Shown: positions 8,527 to 16,640 of the stretch, piece by piece
Position numbering within the stretch: position 1 is the stretch's first letter
How the letters are laid out: every line of letters begins with the position of its first letter
DNA from: a virus
DNA: 32,404 bases
Strand: one strand, 5' to 3'
IMG/VR virus record: IMGVR_UViG_3300008267_000201
Location: 1 to 32,404 of that record
Program-made: the position numbers and the translations under genes
Notes under the pieces: generated by a model
What the model was told of the DNA's origin: nothing
What the model saw: the letters and a program-made list of their open reading frames with translations, nothing else
The model's database searches: none

Positions 8527-9564
8527 TTATTTTCTATATTCGTCTTTAACTCTAAGCCAATAAACTTCAAATTTATCATTTGCTATGTATGGTTTACTTC
8601 CATAAACAAAAGGGGTTCCATAGTTTGCAGGCCATGAAGATGACCATCCTCCTCCTATATTTCCATGTCCATCTTTTACCCCTTTAGCTAGTTTTCCTGT
8701 AAATATTTGGGTATGGTAAACTGCTCCTCCTCTGTTAACTCCAGATTTATTTCCTCCTGAAGTGCCATCACTTAGATAGTATTGGATTATATCTCCGTAT
8801 TCAGCATTTTTGTTTATTTCTGAAAGGAGTAAGTTTTGGGTTTCTGTAGGAGTTAAAGTATTACTTTCTGCTACAGTCCATGATTGTTTCAATTCATAGA
8901 ACCCAGTATTTAAAGCATTTTTATAAAAACTAGGGTTCCATGCATCTCCCCATCCACCACCAGTAGGGATTTTATTTTTTCCTGGGGCTAAGTTAGCATC
9001 TATAATTTGGTTTATTATATGTTGGGCTATGTCACTAGTATATCGAGCACATGCTGATGATTCTCCAGAAGTAGAAAGATTAGTAAATACTTCTTTTGTA
9101 GCTGCTACTACTCTATCAGCCCAAGAAGAAACATCATTAGCAGTGTTATTTGTTGCAACTCCTGAAGTTTTTATAGGCGCTATTGGTTGGGGTTTGACAT
9201 AAGAGTATAAATCAGTAGTAAGTACTTTAGTGTATTCTTCAAATTTAGGGATCATAACACATTTAATGTCAGTTTCCCAATCGTTATCTTTTAATTTATG
9301 TTCTACTCCAGTAACAATAAATTCCATAGATTCAGCGTATCCTACAGGTAAAAAATTAGTATTTACTTGAAGCTTTTGATAGATTTTAAAGCCTGAAATT
9401 CCATCTAAGGTAAAGCTTAATTTAATAGGAATAAAGCCTGTTGACCCCCCAGAGTATTCTCTATTCCCTGCTGATATTTCTTGATGTCCTACTTCATAGT
9501 ATAGTCTGTAATATTCAGATACTATGGATAGGTTTTTTTCAGTAATAGTAGAATCAACTTTCAT
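8527..9564 (-). CDS. Baseplate hub-domain protein with C-terminal CHAP/NlpC-like cysteine hydrolase
   Basis: This 345-aa protein joins two parts. Residues 1-125 are a beta-rich domain (GFIPIKLSFTLDGISG, KIYQKLQVNTNFLP, LKDNDWETDI) shared with the neighbouring 359-aa protein and resembling the C-terminal domain of phage tail hub proteins. Residues about 145-345 look like a CHAP/NlpC-P60 cysteine amidase or endopeptidase. A candidate nucleophile is C172 (SSACARYTSD), followed by GGGWGDAWN, NAEYGDIIQYY (the usual GD-hydrophobic strand) and AVYHTQIFTG with candidate H284. It probably locally opens peptidoglycan at the tail tip during infection, the job done in T4 by gp5 lysozyme. Enzyme class comes from motif reading only. 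It lies 25 nt after its paralogue. Confidence 0.75.
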   Translation of the reverse strand: MKVDSTITEKNLSIVSEYYRLYYEVGHQEISAGNREYSGGSTGFIPIKLSFTLDGISGFKIYQKLQVNTNFLPVGYAESMEFIVTGVEHKLKDNDWETDIKCVMIPKFEEYTKVLTTDLYSYVKPQPIAPIKTSGVATNNTANDVSSWADRVVAATKEVFTNLSTSGESSACARYTSDIAQHIINQIIDANLAPGKNKIPTGGGWGDAWNPSFYKNALNTGFYELKQSWTVAESNTLTPTETQNLLLSEINKNAEYGDIIQYYLSDGTSGGNKSGVNRGGAVYHTQIFTGKLAKGVKDGHGNIGGGWSSSWPANYGTPFVYGSKPYIANDKFEVYWLRVKDEYRK

Positions 9565-9567
9565 ATA

Positions 9568-9578
9568 TTAATAAATAT
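9568..9578 (-). promoter_or_regulatory. ATATTTATTAA motif, weak variant
   Basis: The sense sequence ATATTTATTAA lies 3 nt before the ATG of the 345-aa tail-tip hydrolase. It keeps the ATATTTAT core of the structural-gene motif but differs after it. In AT-rich DNA, chance is possible. Confidence 0.35.
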
Positions 9579-9589
9579 TTTAAAAATAA

Positions 9590-10669
9590 TTATTTCCATT
9601 TATCTGGGATTTTGCCAGTCATATCCCAAAGTTGGGTCAAAGCAGCTAATTCTTTAAGTTCATCATAACTTGAAAGACCTTTTATTAAGGCTTTTAAAAT
9701 AGTAGGATAATTCCCATTAGTTAAAGTTGCAATAGTAGCATCAAGACCATCCTGGTATGAAAAATAATTTTTAACTCCTGGGGATGCGTTATATTTTGTT
9801 GAGTTTGGTTTTGTTTGGATTGAATTCCATGGGTTATAGGTAGCAGCAGCTCCCTCAGCAGCTCTCCAAACTTTCATCCACATTAAATTGTACTCAGTAG
9901 CTGGGGCTCCTAGGCGTGTTAGAATGTCTTTATACATTTGGGTCTGTTCAGATTGGGTGAAATCTATTGTATTATATCTTACAGCTCCTCCAGATTTGCT
10001 TTCTTTAATTGTCGGTGGATTTGATGCTGGTTTTTGGATCCAATTTTCAGTTCTAGCTTTTATTGTACTTTCATTTGATTTTAATATAGCAACTATATAC
10101 CCATTTGATTGGAATGCTAGTAATTCTTGTCTTCTTAACTCTACAAATCCAGGATGTGCTGAATATGAGTATTTAGTTCCATTGTAGTTATTAGGGTCAG
10201 AAGGGTCTGGGTAATTAGGGCCTGGTACCCATGCAAATAAGTCTCCTCTAAGGCCTCCATATTGGTTAGGTCTAGCAGGGTTTATTATTATAGGTGCTAC
10301 TGTTGGGGTTGGTTTAACATAAGCATATAAATCTGTAGTTATTATAGAATCAAATTCTTCAAATTTAGGTATTAGGATAACAGTTAAATCTGTTTCCCAA
10401 TCGTTATCTTTTAATCTATGATTTATACCAGTAATTATAAATTCTGAAGTAGTTGGGTATCCATCAGGGAGAAATCCTGTATTAACTTGGAGTTTTTGGT
10501 AGATTTTAAAGCCTGAGATTCCATCTAAAGTCATAGTAATTTTAAAAGGGATGAAGCCGGTTGACCCCCCAGAATATATTCTATCTTTTCCTTTAATATC
10601 ATAGTATAATCTATAATATTCAGAGGCTATAGATAAATTTTTTTCAGTTACTGTAGAATCAACTTTCAT
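9590..10669 (-). CDS. Baseplate hub-domain protein with C-terminal lysozyme/transglycosylase-like domain
   Basis: This 359-aa protein has an N-terminal 125 residues clearly paralogous to the next gene (both start MKVDST-TEKNLSI-SEYYRLYY and share SGGSTGFIP, LDGISGFKIYQKLQVNT and KDNDWETD). A Pro/Asn-rich linker spans about 120-165. The C-terminal part (about 243-345) resembles a lysozyme/soluble-transglycosylase fold found in phage tail proteins: MKVWRAAEGAAATYNPWNS, with E272 as catalytic acid candidate, then GVKNYFSYQDGLDATIATL and NGNYPTILKAL. It should cleave glycan strands, complementing the peptide or amide cleavage suggested for its paralogue. Its start lies 9 nt from the stop of the 1126-aa gene. 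Confidence 0.75.
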   Translation of the reverse strand: MKVDSTVTEKNLSIASEYYRLYYDIKGKDRIYSGGSTGFIPFKITMTLDGISGFKIYQKLQVNTGFLPDGYPTTSEFIITGINHRLKDNDWETDLTVILIPKFEEFDSIITTDLYAYVKPTPTVAPIIINPARPNQYGGLRGDLFAWVPGPNYPDPSDPNNYNGTKYSYSAHPGFVELRRQELLAFQSNGYIVAILKSNESTIKARTENWIQKPASNPPTIKESKSGGAVRYNTIDFTQSEQTQMYKDILTRLGAPATEYNLMWMKVWRAAEGAAATYNPWNSIQTKPNSTKYNASPGVKNYFSYQDGLDATIATLTNGNYPTILKALIKGLSSYDELKELAALTQLWDMTGKIPDKWK

Positions 10670-10678
10670 ATTCTTTTA

Positions 10679-13600
10679 TTATACTATTCCAAGAGCATAA
10701 AAAGTATCTTGCATGATTTGTTGATAGGAAGAAATTATATCTTGTTTATAATCAGTAGAACCTGTAACAAATGTTTTATCTCCTGGGATGAAGTTTCTTT
10801 TAAATCTATCCTCAATACCTGTATTCCATTTGGCAAATGAGGTAGCTTCGATTCCTTTTGCATATCCTGCAGCTGTTGCTCCAATGGCAATCATAGATGC
10901 GTATTCAGGGGTAATAGCTGTTTTTAAATCAATTTTACGAGCAAATGTAGATTCATAAGTTTCAATTTCATTAGAGCTAATTATACCATCACTGTTTTTA
11001 TCTTTACCAAAAGCTTGGTATCCATATAATTGAAGTTCATATTTTCCTTCTTTATTTTTTGCCTTTTTATAGTCATATTTAGGAGTTGAATCTATTAAAT
11101 ATAAAGTATTAGTAGTTTCATCTATAACAGGCTCTATGTTATTTACCCCGGTTAATGCCTTGTTTAATCCAATACAGATATTATTAATAAATTGGTATGT
11201 TGCCATGTTTCCTCTCTCATCCGTAGCTGATAACATGCATTGTCCTACAAAGTCTGTATTTAGGTATACATTCATCATGTCGGCAACATTCTTATTATAA
11301 TCCTCTTGGGTATTAACTTCAGAATTATCTTCATTAGACCAAGCAACTAATTCAGGGAATACTATAGAGTTTTTTCCTCCGGTCCAAGTTTTTAGGACAT
11401 TATCTCTTCTAACAATAGCTTTACCTAAATCAAATGACATTTGGTTAGGTAAACATAACATGTCAAATGAACCAGTATTATAAGCTATTTTAATTATAGG
11501 AGGATTTTGATCATATGTTTCAACAGTTAATTTATTTTTATCAATTTTAAGAATAGCTTTATCTTCCATAATTTGAAGAAGAAATCCAAATCTTATATAG
11601 TATTGTTTACCTTCATCTAAATCTAATACACAAAATCCTTTAGGGTCATATGGGCTAATAGTATATATAGGGTTTTCTACAGTTTCTGTGCTTAATATTT
11701 TTTGGGATCTTTTAAATTTAACAGACCAGAAAAATGGTTTCCCTTGATCTTTAGCATTAGATTCATTAGATGCTACAAACCTATGGAAAAATTCAAATTC
11801 ATTATCTATAGGATTTCCATTATTATCATATTTAGGTGCAGGAAAATCAGGAGTTGTTTTTTCTTGGAATTCTTTCCAAGCTTTTTCAAGTTCTACAGTA
11901 GAACCATTAGGAGTGTAAGTCCCATCAGGCCAATTTGCAGGTACATTGGTTCCAGAAAAACTAGCATAGTCTGTACCTGAGTCGGGGCCTATAGGGGATT
12001 CACTTCTTTTAAGTTTTGAGTTGCTGAGAGTAAAGCGAGTTCCATAATTGCTAGTTGTAGGGTCAGAAGGGGTATATGACCATTTACTTTCTAAACCATC
12101 ATATATTGTTTGTAAATCACCTGATAATATGCCCCATATTCTGTAAGGGTATTGGAATGATACAAATTCACCGGAAGCAGCTCCACTGTCATAAAATCTT
12201 TGAGTGGTAATTTTTCGGTATCTAGAGTCAGTTGATGATCCTTTAGATAGATATTTGAATTTAAATACACTATCATCAGGTGAAGCTCCAGCTCCTAAAG
12301 AAACAGGGTAATATTCTTGATTAGTTGCAGAATATGTAAATTTTTCTGTTTTTGAATTAAATAATTGCTTTAGTAAATAGTACTTATTAGGCCATATAAA
12401 TATAGGGAATTTTTTTACATATTTTCCAGCAGCTGTATTTACAATTTCACCTGGGGTTTTAATAATTCCAGTGTAATTTCTTTCCCCCATGTAATAAGCA
12501 GGTGAAGGGAATGTATTAGATGTTTGTGGGTCTCCTAAATTAACAGTAGGAATATACATAGTACCATTATTACCTACAGGAGGATCAACATAATTGTATT
12601 CTGGTTGGTCAACTACTGGGATGTTTTGGGATACTTCATATGAGTTTATAGCTATGTTAGATTCTCCTGTTGTGGATTGTTGCCCTGCAGTCATTTGGAC
12701 TGTTTCTGATGGTATTGCAGGGGCGAATATAGGAGCAACGTTAGTTGGGGAAGGTACTCCAAAAAATGCTTTTCGTTGAAGCAAAGACCATTCTTTCTTA
12801 TCTTTTTCAAATAGTTCTTTTACTTTAGATTGAATTCCATCATATGTAAAATTTCCATTTTCATCAGTTTGAAAATGATATTCAGGTCGATAATAATCAA
12901 ATTCATTACTTTTTACAGGTGCTGTTGTATTATCAGAATTAAGCCTATTAAGAGTATATGTAGCTTCAAATGTTATTTTTTTAGTTTCAAATTTTGTTTC
13001 TGGGTCTCCTTGGCTTACAAAAAATCCTTTTTTGGCACCGTCTATGGTAAGTTTATCTGATTTGTATTTATCGTTAGCAGACAGTACTTCAAAAAATTTA
13101 AGCATTGTGAATAGAACATTATCTGTTCTATGGTCTTCAACTGTTCTTCCTTTTAAATAAGAAGTAGCACCCTTATCAACAGCATTATAGATTGCATTTT
13201 TTGCAGTAATATTGGTTTTTAAAGATTCTATAATATCACCATAACTAAGAATAGTTAATTCTACATCATAAGAACCATCTTTATTAAATGTCCAATTAAA
13301 ATTAGATACTTTACCTAATAACCCATCATAATTCCCAGCGTATATTTCTCTATAATTTTCTATATATTGTAATATATCATCATATGCTTTATCTTGATTC
13401 CACTCAGGATTAAAAAATAATTGGTCATTTTCTAAAATAGTATCAGCTACTTGTTGTAATCGACCATTGTTATCTAAGAAAATGCTGTTACCCCATTCTA
13501 ATAAAACAGTATAACCTAATCTAAGATACAATACATCTAAAATGTTTAATTGATTTCTATCTTGTACTTTAATTTTAACAATTGCCTTTTTTAATGAACC

Positions 13601-14059
13601 TCTATTTAATGCTTTTACATCTAAACTTTCTATACCAGGCATTGGTACTATACCAAAATCTTGTCCTTCTATATATGCTCCATTATTACCTAAAAAATTG
13701 GTTCTTTGGTACACATCAAAGGTACCATTACCTGATATAAGATCAGGGGAAGAAGTAAGGTTACCTTCTACAAGAGAAGCATACCCCCCAAACAAAATAT
13801 GATTTTTAGCTAAACCAGTTCCTTGAAATTGTTCTTGGGTTGTTGGTCCGAACCCCATAGATGCTAGTTTTTCAGGGGTAAGGTAAGTTCCTGATGCTAG
13901 TTTTACCCAAGCTGTTCTAGAGTTAAGATATGTTATCTGTTCAGGAGTTCTTTGTCCATTCCATCCACTTCCATGAGCAATTTGTCTAGTTGTGATTTGG
14001 TCTTGGACATATCCTGAAAGTTCTTCACCTACTATTGATCCTGAGTATTTAGTTGACAT
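10679..14059 (-). CDS. Large baseplate hub-like structural protein
   Basis: This 1126-aa protein is probably a central baseplate/hub component. The N-terminal quarter has a beta-rich region including FGIVPMPGIESLDVKALNRG, SLKKAIVKIKVQDRNQL and LYLRLGYTVLLEWG, a pattern seen in hub proteins of T4-like environmental phages. A long variable middle region is rich in Pro, Asn, Thr and Tyr. The C-terminal region carries a canonical EF-hand calcium loop, DKNSDGIISSNE (1020-1031). There is no signal peptide or membrane segment. It lies between the gp53-like LysM protein and the two tail-tip hydrolases, which fits a hub that carries the lytic proteins. Sequence alone does not tell me which T4 gene product it replaces (gp27, gp48 or other). 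Confidence 0.7.
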   Translation of the reverse strand: MSTKYSGSIVGEELSGYVQDQITTRQIAHGSGWNGQRTPEQITYLNSRTAWVKLASGTYLTPEKLASMGFGPTTQEQFQGTGLAKNHILFGGYASLVEGNLTSSPDLISGNGTFDVYQRTNFLGNNGAYIEGQDFGIVPMPGIESLDVKALNRGSLKKAIVKIKVQDRNQLNILDVLYLRLGYTVLLEWGNSIFLDNNGRLQQVADTILENDQLFFNPEWNQDKAYDDILQYIENYREIYAGNYDGLLGKVSNFNWTFNKDGSYDVELTILSYGDIIESLKTNITAKNAIYNAVDKGATSYLKGRTVEDHRTDNVLFTMLKFFEVLSANDKYKSDKLTIDGAKKGFFVSQGDPETKFETKKITFEATYTLNRLNSDNTTAPVKSNEFDYYRPEYHFQTDENGNFTYDGIQSKVKELFEKDKKEWSLLQRKAFFGVPSPTNVAPIFAPAIPSETVQMTAGQQSTTGESNIAINSYEVSQNIPVVDQPEYNYVDPPVGNNGTMYIPTVNLGDPQTSNTFPSPAYYMGERNYTGIIKTPGEIVNTAAGKYVKKFPIFIWPNKYYLLKQLFNSKTEKFTYSATNQEYYPVSLGAGASPDDSVFKFKYLSKGSSTDSRYRKITTQRFYDSGAASGEFVSFQYPYRIWGILSGDLQTIYDGLESKWSYTPSDPTTSNYGTRFTLSNSKLKRSESPIGPDSGTDYASFSGTNVPANWPDGTYTPNGSTVELEKAWKEFQEKTTPDFPAPKYDNNGNPIDNEFEFFHRFVASNESNAKDQGKPFFWSVKFKRSQKILSTETVENPIYTISPYDPKGFCVLDLDEGKQYYIRFGFLLQIMEDKAILKIDKNKLTVETYDQNPPIIKIAYNTGSFDMLCLPNQMSFDLGKAIVRRDNVLKTWTGGKNSIVFPELVAWSNEDNSEVNTQEDYNKNVADMMNVYLNTDFVGQCMLSATDERGNMATYQFINNICIGLNKALTGVNNIEPVIDETTNTLYLIDSTPKYDYKKAKNKEGKYELQLYGYQAFGKDKNSDGIISSNEIETYESTFARKIDLKTAITPEYASMIAIGATAAGYAKGIEATSFAKWNTGIEDRFKRNFIPGDKTFVTGSTDYKQDIISSYQQIMQDTFYALGIV

Positions 14060-14070
14060 AACTTTTTGGT

Positions 14071-14382
14071 TTAATAGTTGTTCAAATTTTTATAATTTGA
14101 TATTATACTAGGTATTCTTTGGGGTGCTGGTATTCTGATTTGGGATCCAATTATTGGGTAAAGTGAGTCTGATGGTTGGTTTGGGTTAGCTGTTGATATT
14201 ACCCACCATAGTGTAGAGTCACTGTAATAATTTAAAGCCAAAATATCATATCGATCACCTCTTGCAGTATATACATAAATATCTAAAGAAGATGGTGAGA
14301 TAGAAGGGTATTTAACATTAGAAAATCTTCTTTTTAAGTCCCCCATAGCTGGTAGTATTTTAGCTGCGCTGTATCTATCCAT
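14071..14382 (-). CDS. 53: Baseplate wedge protein, gp53-like with LysM domain
   Basis: This 103-aa protein contains a LysM-type segment (IYVYTARGDRYDILALNYYSDSTLWWVISTAN, about residues 36-67). This pattern of a short N-terminal arm, then GDR-D-LA--YY-D--LWW-I--AN, is characteristic of T4 gp53 and similar short baseplate proteins. Here the fold serves protein packing in the baseplate wedge or spike rather than cell-wall binding by a free enzyme. It is shorter than T4 gp53 (about 196 aa), with only a brief C-terminal extension (IRIPAPQRIPSIIS). It lies 11 nt from the 506-aa gene and directly before the hub gene. Confidence 0.75.
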   Translation of the reverse strand: MDRYSAAKILPAMGDLKRRFSNVKYPSISPSSLDIYVYTARGDRYDILALNYYSDSTLWWVISTANPNQPSDSLYPIIGSQIRIPAPQRIPSIISNYKNLNNY

Positions 14383-14393
14383 GTTTTTTTAAT

Positions 14394-15914
14394 TTATGTA
14401 TTAGGGCGGTCATATGATCCATCCCATCCATTTGTTTGGTCTTTTAATGATATGAATCTTTGTTGGCCATAGGAAGGGTCTTTGTCAGGGAAATTAATAC
14501 TAGTAAAATCAGTTGCTCCTTGAGATACACCACTTAATTTCATTATTTCAGGTCTAAATTCATGAATTGGAGAAAATTTCATTTTAACTTCAAGCATTTG
14601 GGGAAGTTGTCTCATATCTTCCATAGACTCCCCATCAAGACCTAAATTAATTTCCCATGGGGAATCATCAGGCATTGTTATGTCTAAAGATTCAATCACT
14701 CCAGGCTGTTCATATAAATAATTTCCTACTGTTATTTTAGCAATATTCCCCCTCATATACCCAGCTTCTGAATAGCTAGGGGCTAGTGATGAAGCAAGGA
14801 AATTAAGTTTTTTATACATGGGCATTAGTTCTTCTTTAGAAGAAGCAGCTAATGTAAATCCTAAACTAATACTCCTTTTAAACCCACCATACCTATAAAA
14901 TTTTTCAGCTCGACCCATATATTCAACTGTTTTCCAATCAGCATTATAGGTATCCCCAAAATTTTTCAAATATGCTCTAAAATGCATATACAAATTTTGT
15001 AAAGCATCTGAGCCAATAGTGGTATTGTCTATTATTGCTATTCTAAAATCTATTAAATCTTTAGCAATTGAATTATCAGTAGCAGTTTCGGATTGATAAA
15101 TAGGCATAGCATTTATTACATCAAGAGGTCCTAATGATCCACTCGTTAATCCGCTAATTATTTGTTTACCTTTAGTATAATCTAATACATTTCCTCTAAC
15201 TCCTCCACTTCTAAAATTAATCCTATTTTCTATATTCCCTTTTCCTTTATAACTTGGAGAGGCACTTAAATAAGTAATTTTTGAATTAGGGTTAGTTATA
15301 TCTGGTTTTTTTGCTAGTCGAGCAACAGAGCCACTTCTAAAATCTTCAGAAATTTCTAAAGGGTTATTAGAATCATTATCTAGCCCAGCAAATAAACCTT
15401 GTTTTTTTACTGAAAAGCCTGAGAGGTTTATTGCTGCTTGGGTTATAGTTGAAAATGGAGTGTATATGGTTTCATCTCCAGATAATGAAAGTAAATTTTG
15501 TTTAAGAGTAAAAAATAAACCACTTACATTTCCTCCTTTATCTCCAACTCTAGTAAAATCAAAAAAATATTTAGTTAATCTTTGTACATCATCTGATGTT
15601 CTGATTAACCCGTATAGGTTTCCTCTGGTTAAGAAGTCAGGTCCCCAAGATTTAGAATTATATCTAAGTCCTTCGCCGCCTTTATTCCCTGTAAAACCTT
15701 GGGTAATGTCAAAATTGAATGGGTTATTTGGAGGATTACTAATTACAGAAGGTAAAGGGATTCTAATGTATGGTTGGGTATCATTTGATGGCCAAGGTAT
15801 ATTTCTTTGCCCAAAAACTTCTGCTGTAGATACTGAGTTTGGGTTAACAAACGCAGGGTTTTGGGGGTAATATGGATTTCCCGTCGGGGATGTTAATAGT
15901 TCATATAGTCCCAT
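14394..15914 (-). CDS. Baseplate protein, possibly tube-cap/initiator (gp48/gp54 role)
   Basis: This 506-aa structural protein has a low-complexity N-terminal half rich in Pro, Asn, Gly and Ser. The C-terminal domain is compact: FYRYGGFKRSISLGFTLAA, then KLNFLASSLAPSYSEAGYMRG, then VGNYLYEQPGVIESLDIT, then LPQMLEVKMKFSPIHEFRPE. The last block resembles tube-fold domains of proteins that cap or start the tail tube on the baseplate, which is the role of T4 gp48 and gp54. That assignment is inference from position and pattern. It overlaps the upstream 112-aa gene by one base, so translation is probably coupled. Confidence 0.6.
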   Translation of the reverse strand: MGLYELLTSPTGNPYYPQNPAFVNPNSVSTAEVFGQRNIPWPSNDTQPYIRIPLPSVISNPPNNPFNFDITQGFTGNKGGEGLRYNSKSWGPDFLTRGNLYGLIRTSDDVQRLTKYFFDFTRVGDKGGNVSGLFFTLKQNLLSLSGDETIYTPFSTITQAAINLSGFSVKKQGLFAGLDNDSNNPLEISEDFRSGSVARLAKKPDITNPNSKITYLSASPSYKGKGNIENRINFRSGGVRGNVLDYTKGKQIISGLTSGSLGPLDVINAMPIYQSETATDNSIAKDLIDFRIAIIDNTTIGSDALQNLYMHFRAYLKNFGDTYNADWKTVEYMGRAEKFYRYGGFKRSISLGFTLAASSKEELMPMYKKLNFLASSLAPSYSEAGYMRGNIAKITVGNYLYEQPGVIESLDITMPDDSPWEINLGLDGESMEDMRQLPQMLEVKMKFSPIHEFRPEIMKLSGVSQGATDFTSINFPDKDPSYGQQRFISLKDQTNGWDGSYDRPNT

Positions 15915-16252
15915 TATTTAAATTTTTGGTCTTGGTATCTATTACCTTTTACAGAGTTATATTTTGGTTTATTTTGAGCATCCGCTCCAATAGGATCATC
16001 TAGTTCTAACTGGGAGTTTATTGGTAGGTAATTATATATGAAACTTTCAGGGTTAAATTCTGCCCATTGTTGAAAAAAAAGTTGGTAATTGTCCATAGAT
16101 AATCCTAAAGTAGAATAACCCCCTGCTCCTTTTTTACGGTTATAATGTAGTAAAGAATCTTTAGTAGCTAATTGACTAATTTGAGGGTTATCTCCATCAT
16201 AGTAAGTGTACTTTGATCCCGTTACTTGAAGATATGTTAATACATCCCCCAT
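15914..16252 (-). CDS. Small hypothetical structural protein
   Basis: This 112-aa protein is not recognised. It has a central MDNYQLFFQQWAEFNPESF stretch, a Tyr-rich N-terminus (SKYTYYDGDNP) and a basic C-terminus (KGNRYQDQKFK). It lacks cysteines, signal peptide and membrane segments. Its stop overlaps the next gene's start by one base, and it follows the 116-aa gene by 6 nt. Tight packing within the baseplate operon suggests a minor wedge or connector component; nothing in the sequence is specific enough to name it. Confidence 0.7.
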   Translation of the reverse strand: MGDVLTYLQVTGSKYTYYDGDNPQISQLATKDSLLHYNRKKGAGGYSTLGLSMDNYQLFFQQWAEFNPESFIYNYLPINSQLELDDPIGADAQNKPKYNSVKGNRYQDQKFK

Positions 16253-16258
16253 AGTTTA

Positions 16259-16609
16259 TTAATTAAATCCTAAAGCACCAGCAAGCGACCCATCTTCATA
16301 CTTTGGAGGTTCAATTCCATTTAAATCTAAAGCAGATGGATTTGGAAGAGCATTAAGTACACCATCTTTATATAAATTATATAAAGCTTGAGTCCCACCA
16401 GCATTACTTCCATCTAATGAATATCCAGGAGCACTAGGAATAGTGTCACTATATTCTGCATGTAATGGAGAAAATTTAGTAGCTAAAGCATTAGTACTTA
16501 CACCATTAGGGGCAAAGTTGGTAGCATTAGTGTATGGAGTAGGAGTACCATTACCTGCTGTAAGGGTAAATAAAGACCCTTCATTAATTAATTTATTTTC
16601 TAAGCTCAT
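16259..16609 (-). CDS. Small hypothetical structural protein
   Basis: This 116-aa protein is of unknown function. It is rich in Ala, Asn, Gly, Pro and Ser (TAGNGTPTPYTNATNFAPNG near the N-terminus) and is probably flexible, with no catalytic or membrane signature. It is the first gene of the compact baseplate block after the tape measure gene and has an ATATTTATAAT motif 14 nt before its start. Placement between tape measure and baseplate genes suggests a tail-tip or baseplate part. Confidence 0.65.
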   Translation of the reverse strand: MSLENKLINEGSLFTLTAGNGTPTPYTNATNFAPNGVSTNALATKFSPLHAEYSDTIPSAPGYSLDGSNAGGTQALYNLYKDGVLNALPNPSALDLNGIEPPKYEDGSLAGALGFN

Positions 16610-16623
16610 AATTTTATGGTTTT

Positions 16624-16634
16624 ATTATAAATAT
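16624..16634 (-). promoter_or_regulatory. ATATTTATAAT motif before the baseplate block
   Basis: An exact sense copy ATATTTATAAT lies 14 nt upstream of the 116-aa gene and 6 nt after the tape measure stop. It could start a baseplate transcript covering the following tightly packed genes, none of which has an exact copy of its own. Confidence 0.6.
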
Positions 16635-16640
16635 TGCGTT

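Noticed and set aside
9888-10187. Plus-strand open frame inside the lysozyme-like tail gene
   Set aside because: It lies antisense within a well-supported gene, has no family-like sequence, and reflects the AT-poor stop pattern of the opposite frame. Other plus-strand frames were rejected for the same reason.
12395-12402. TATAAATA octamer within the 1126-aa gene as a late promoter
   Set aside because: The octamer alone also occurs by chance in coding AT-rich DNA (for example near 2074 and 14713). Only the longer motif directly upstream of start codons was kept.
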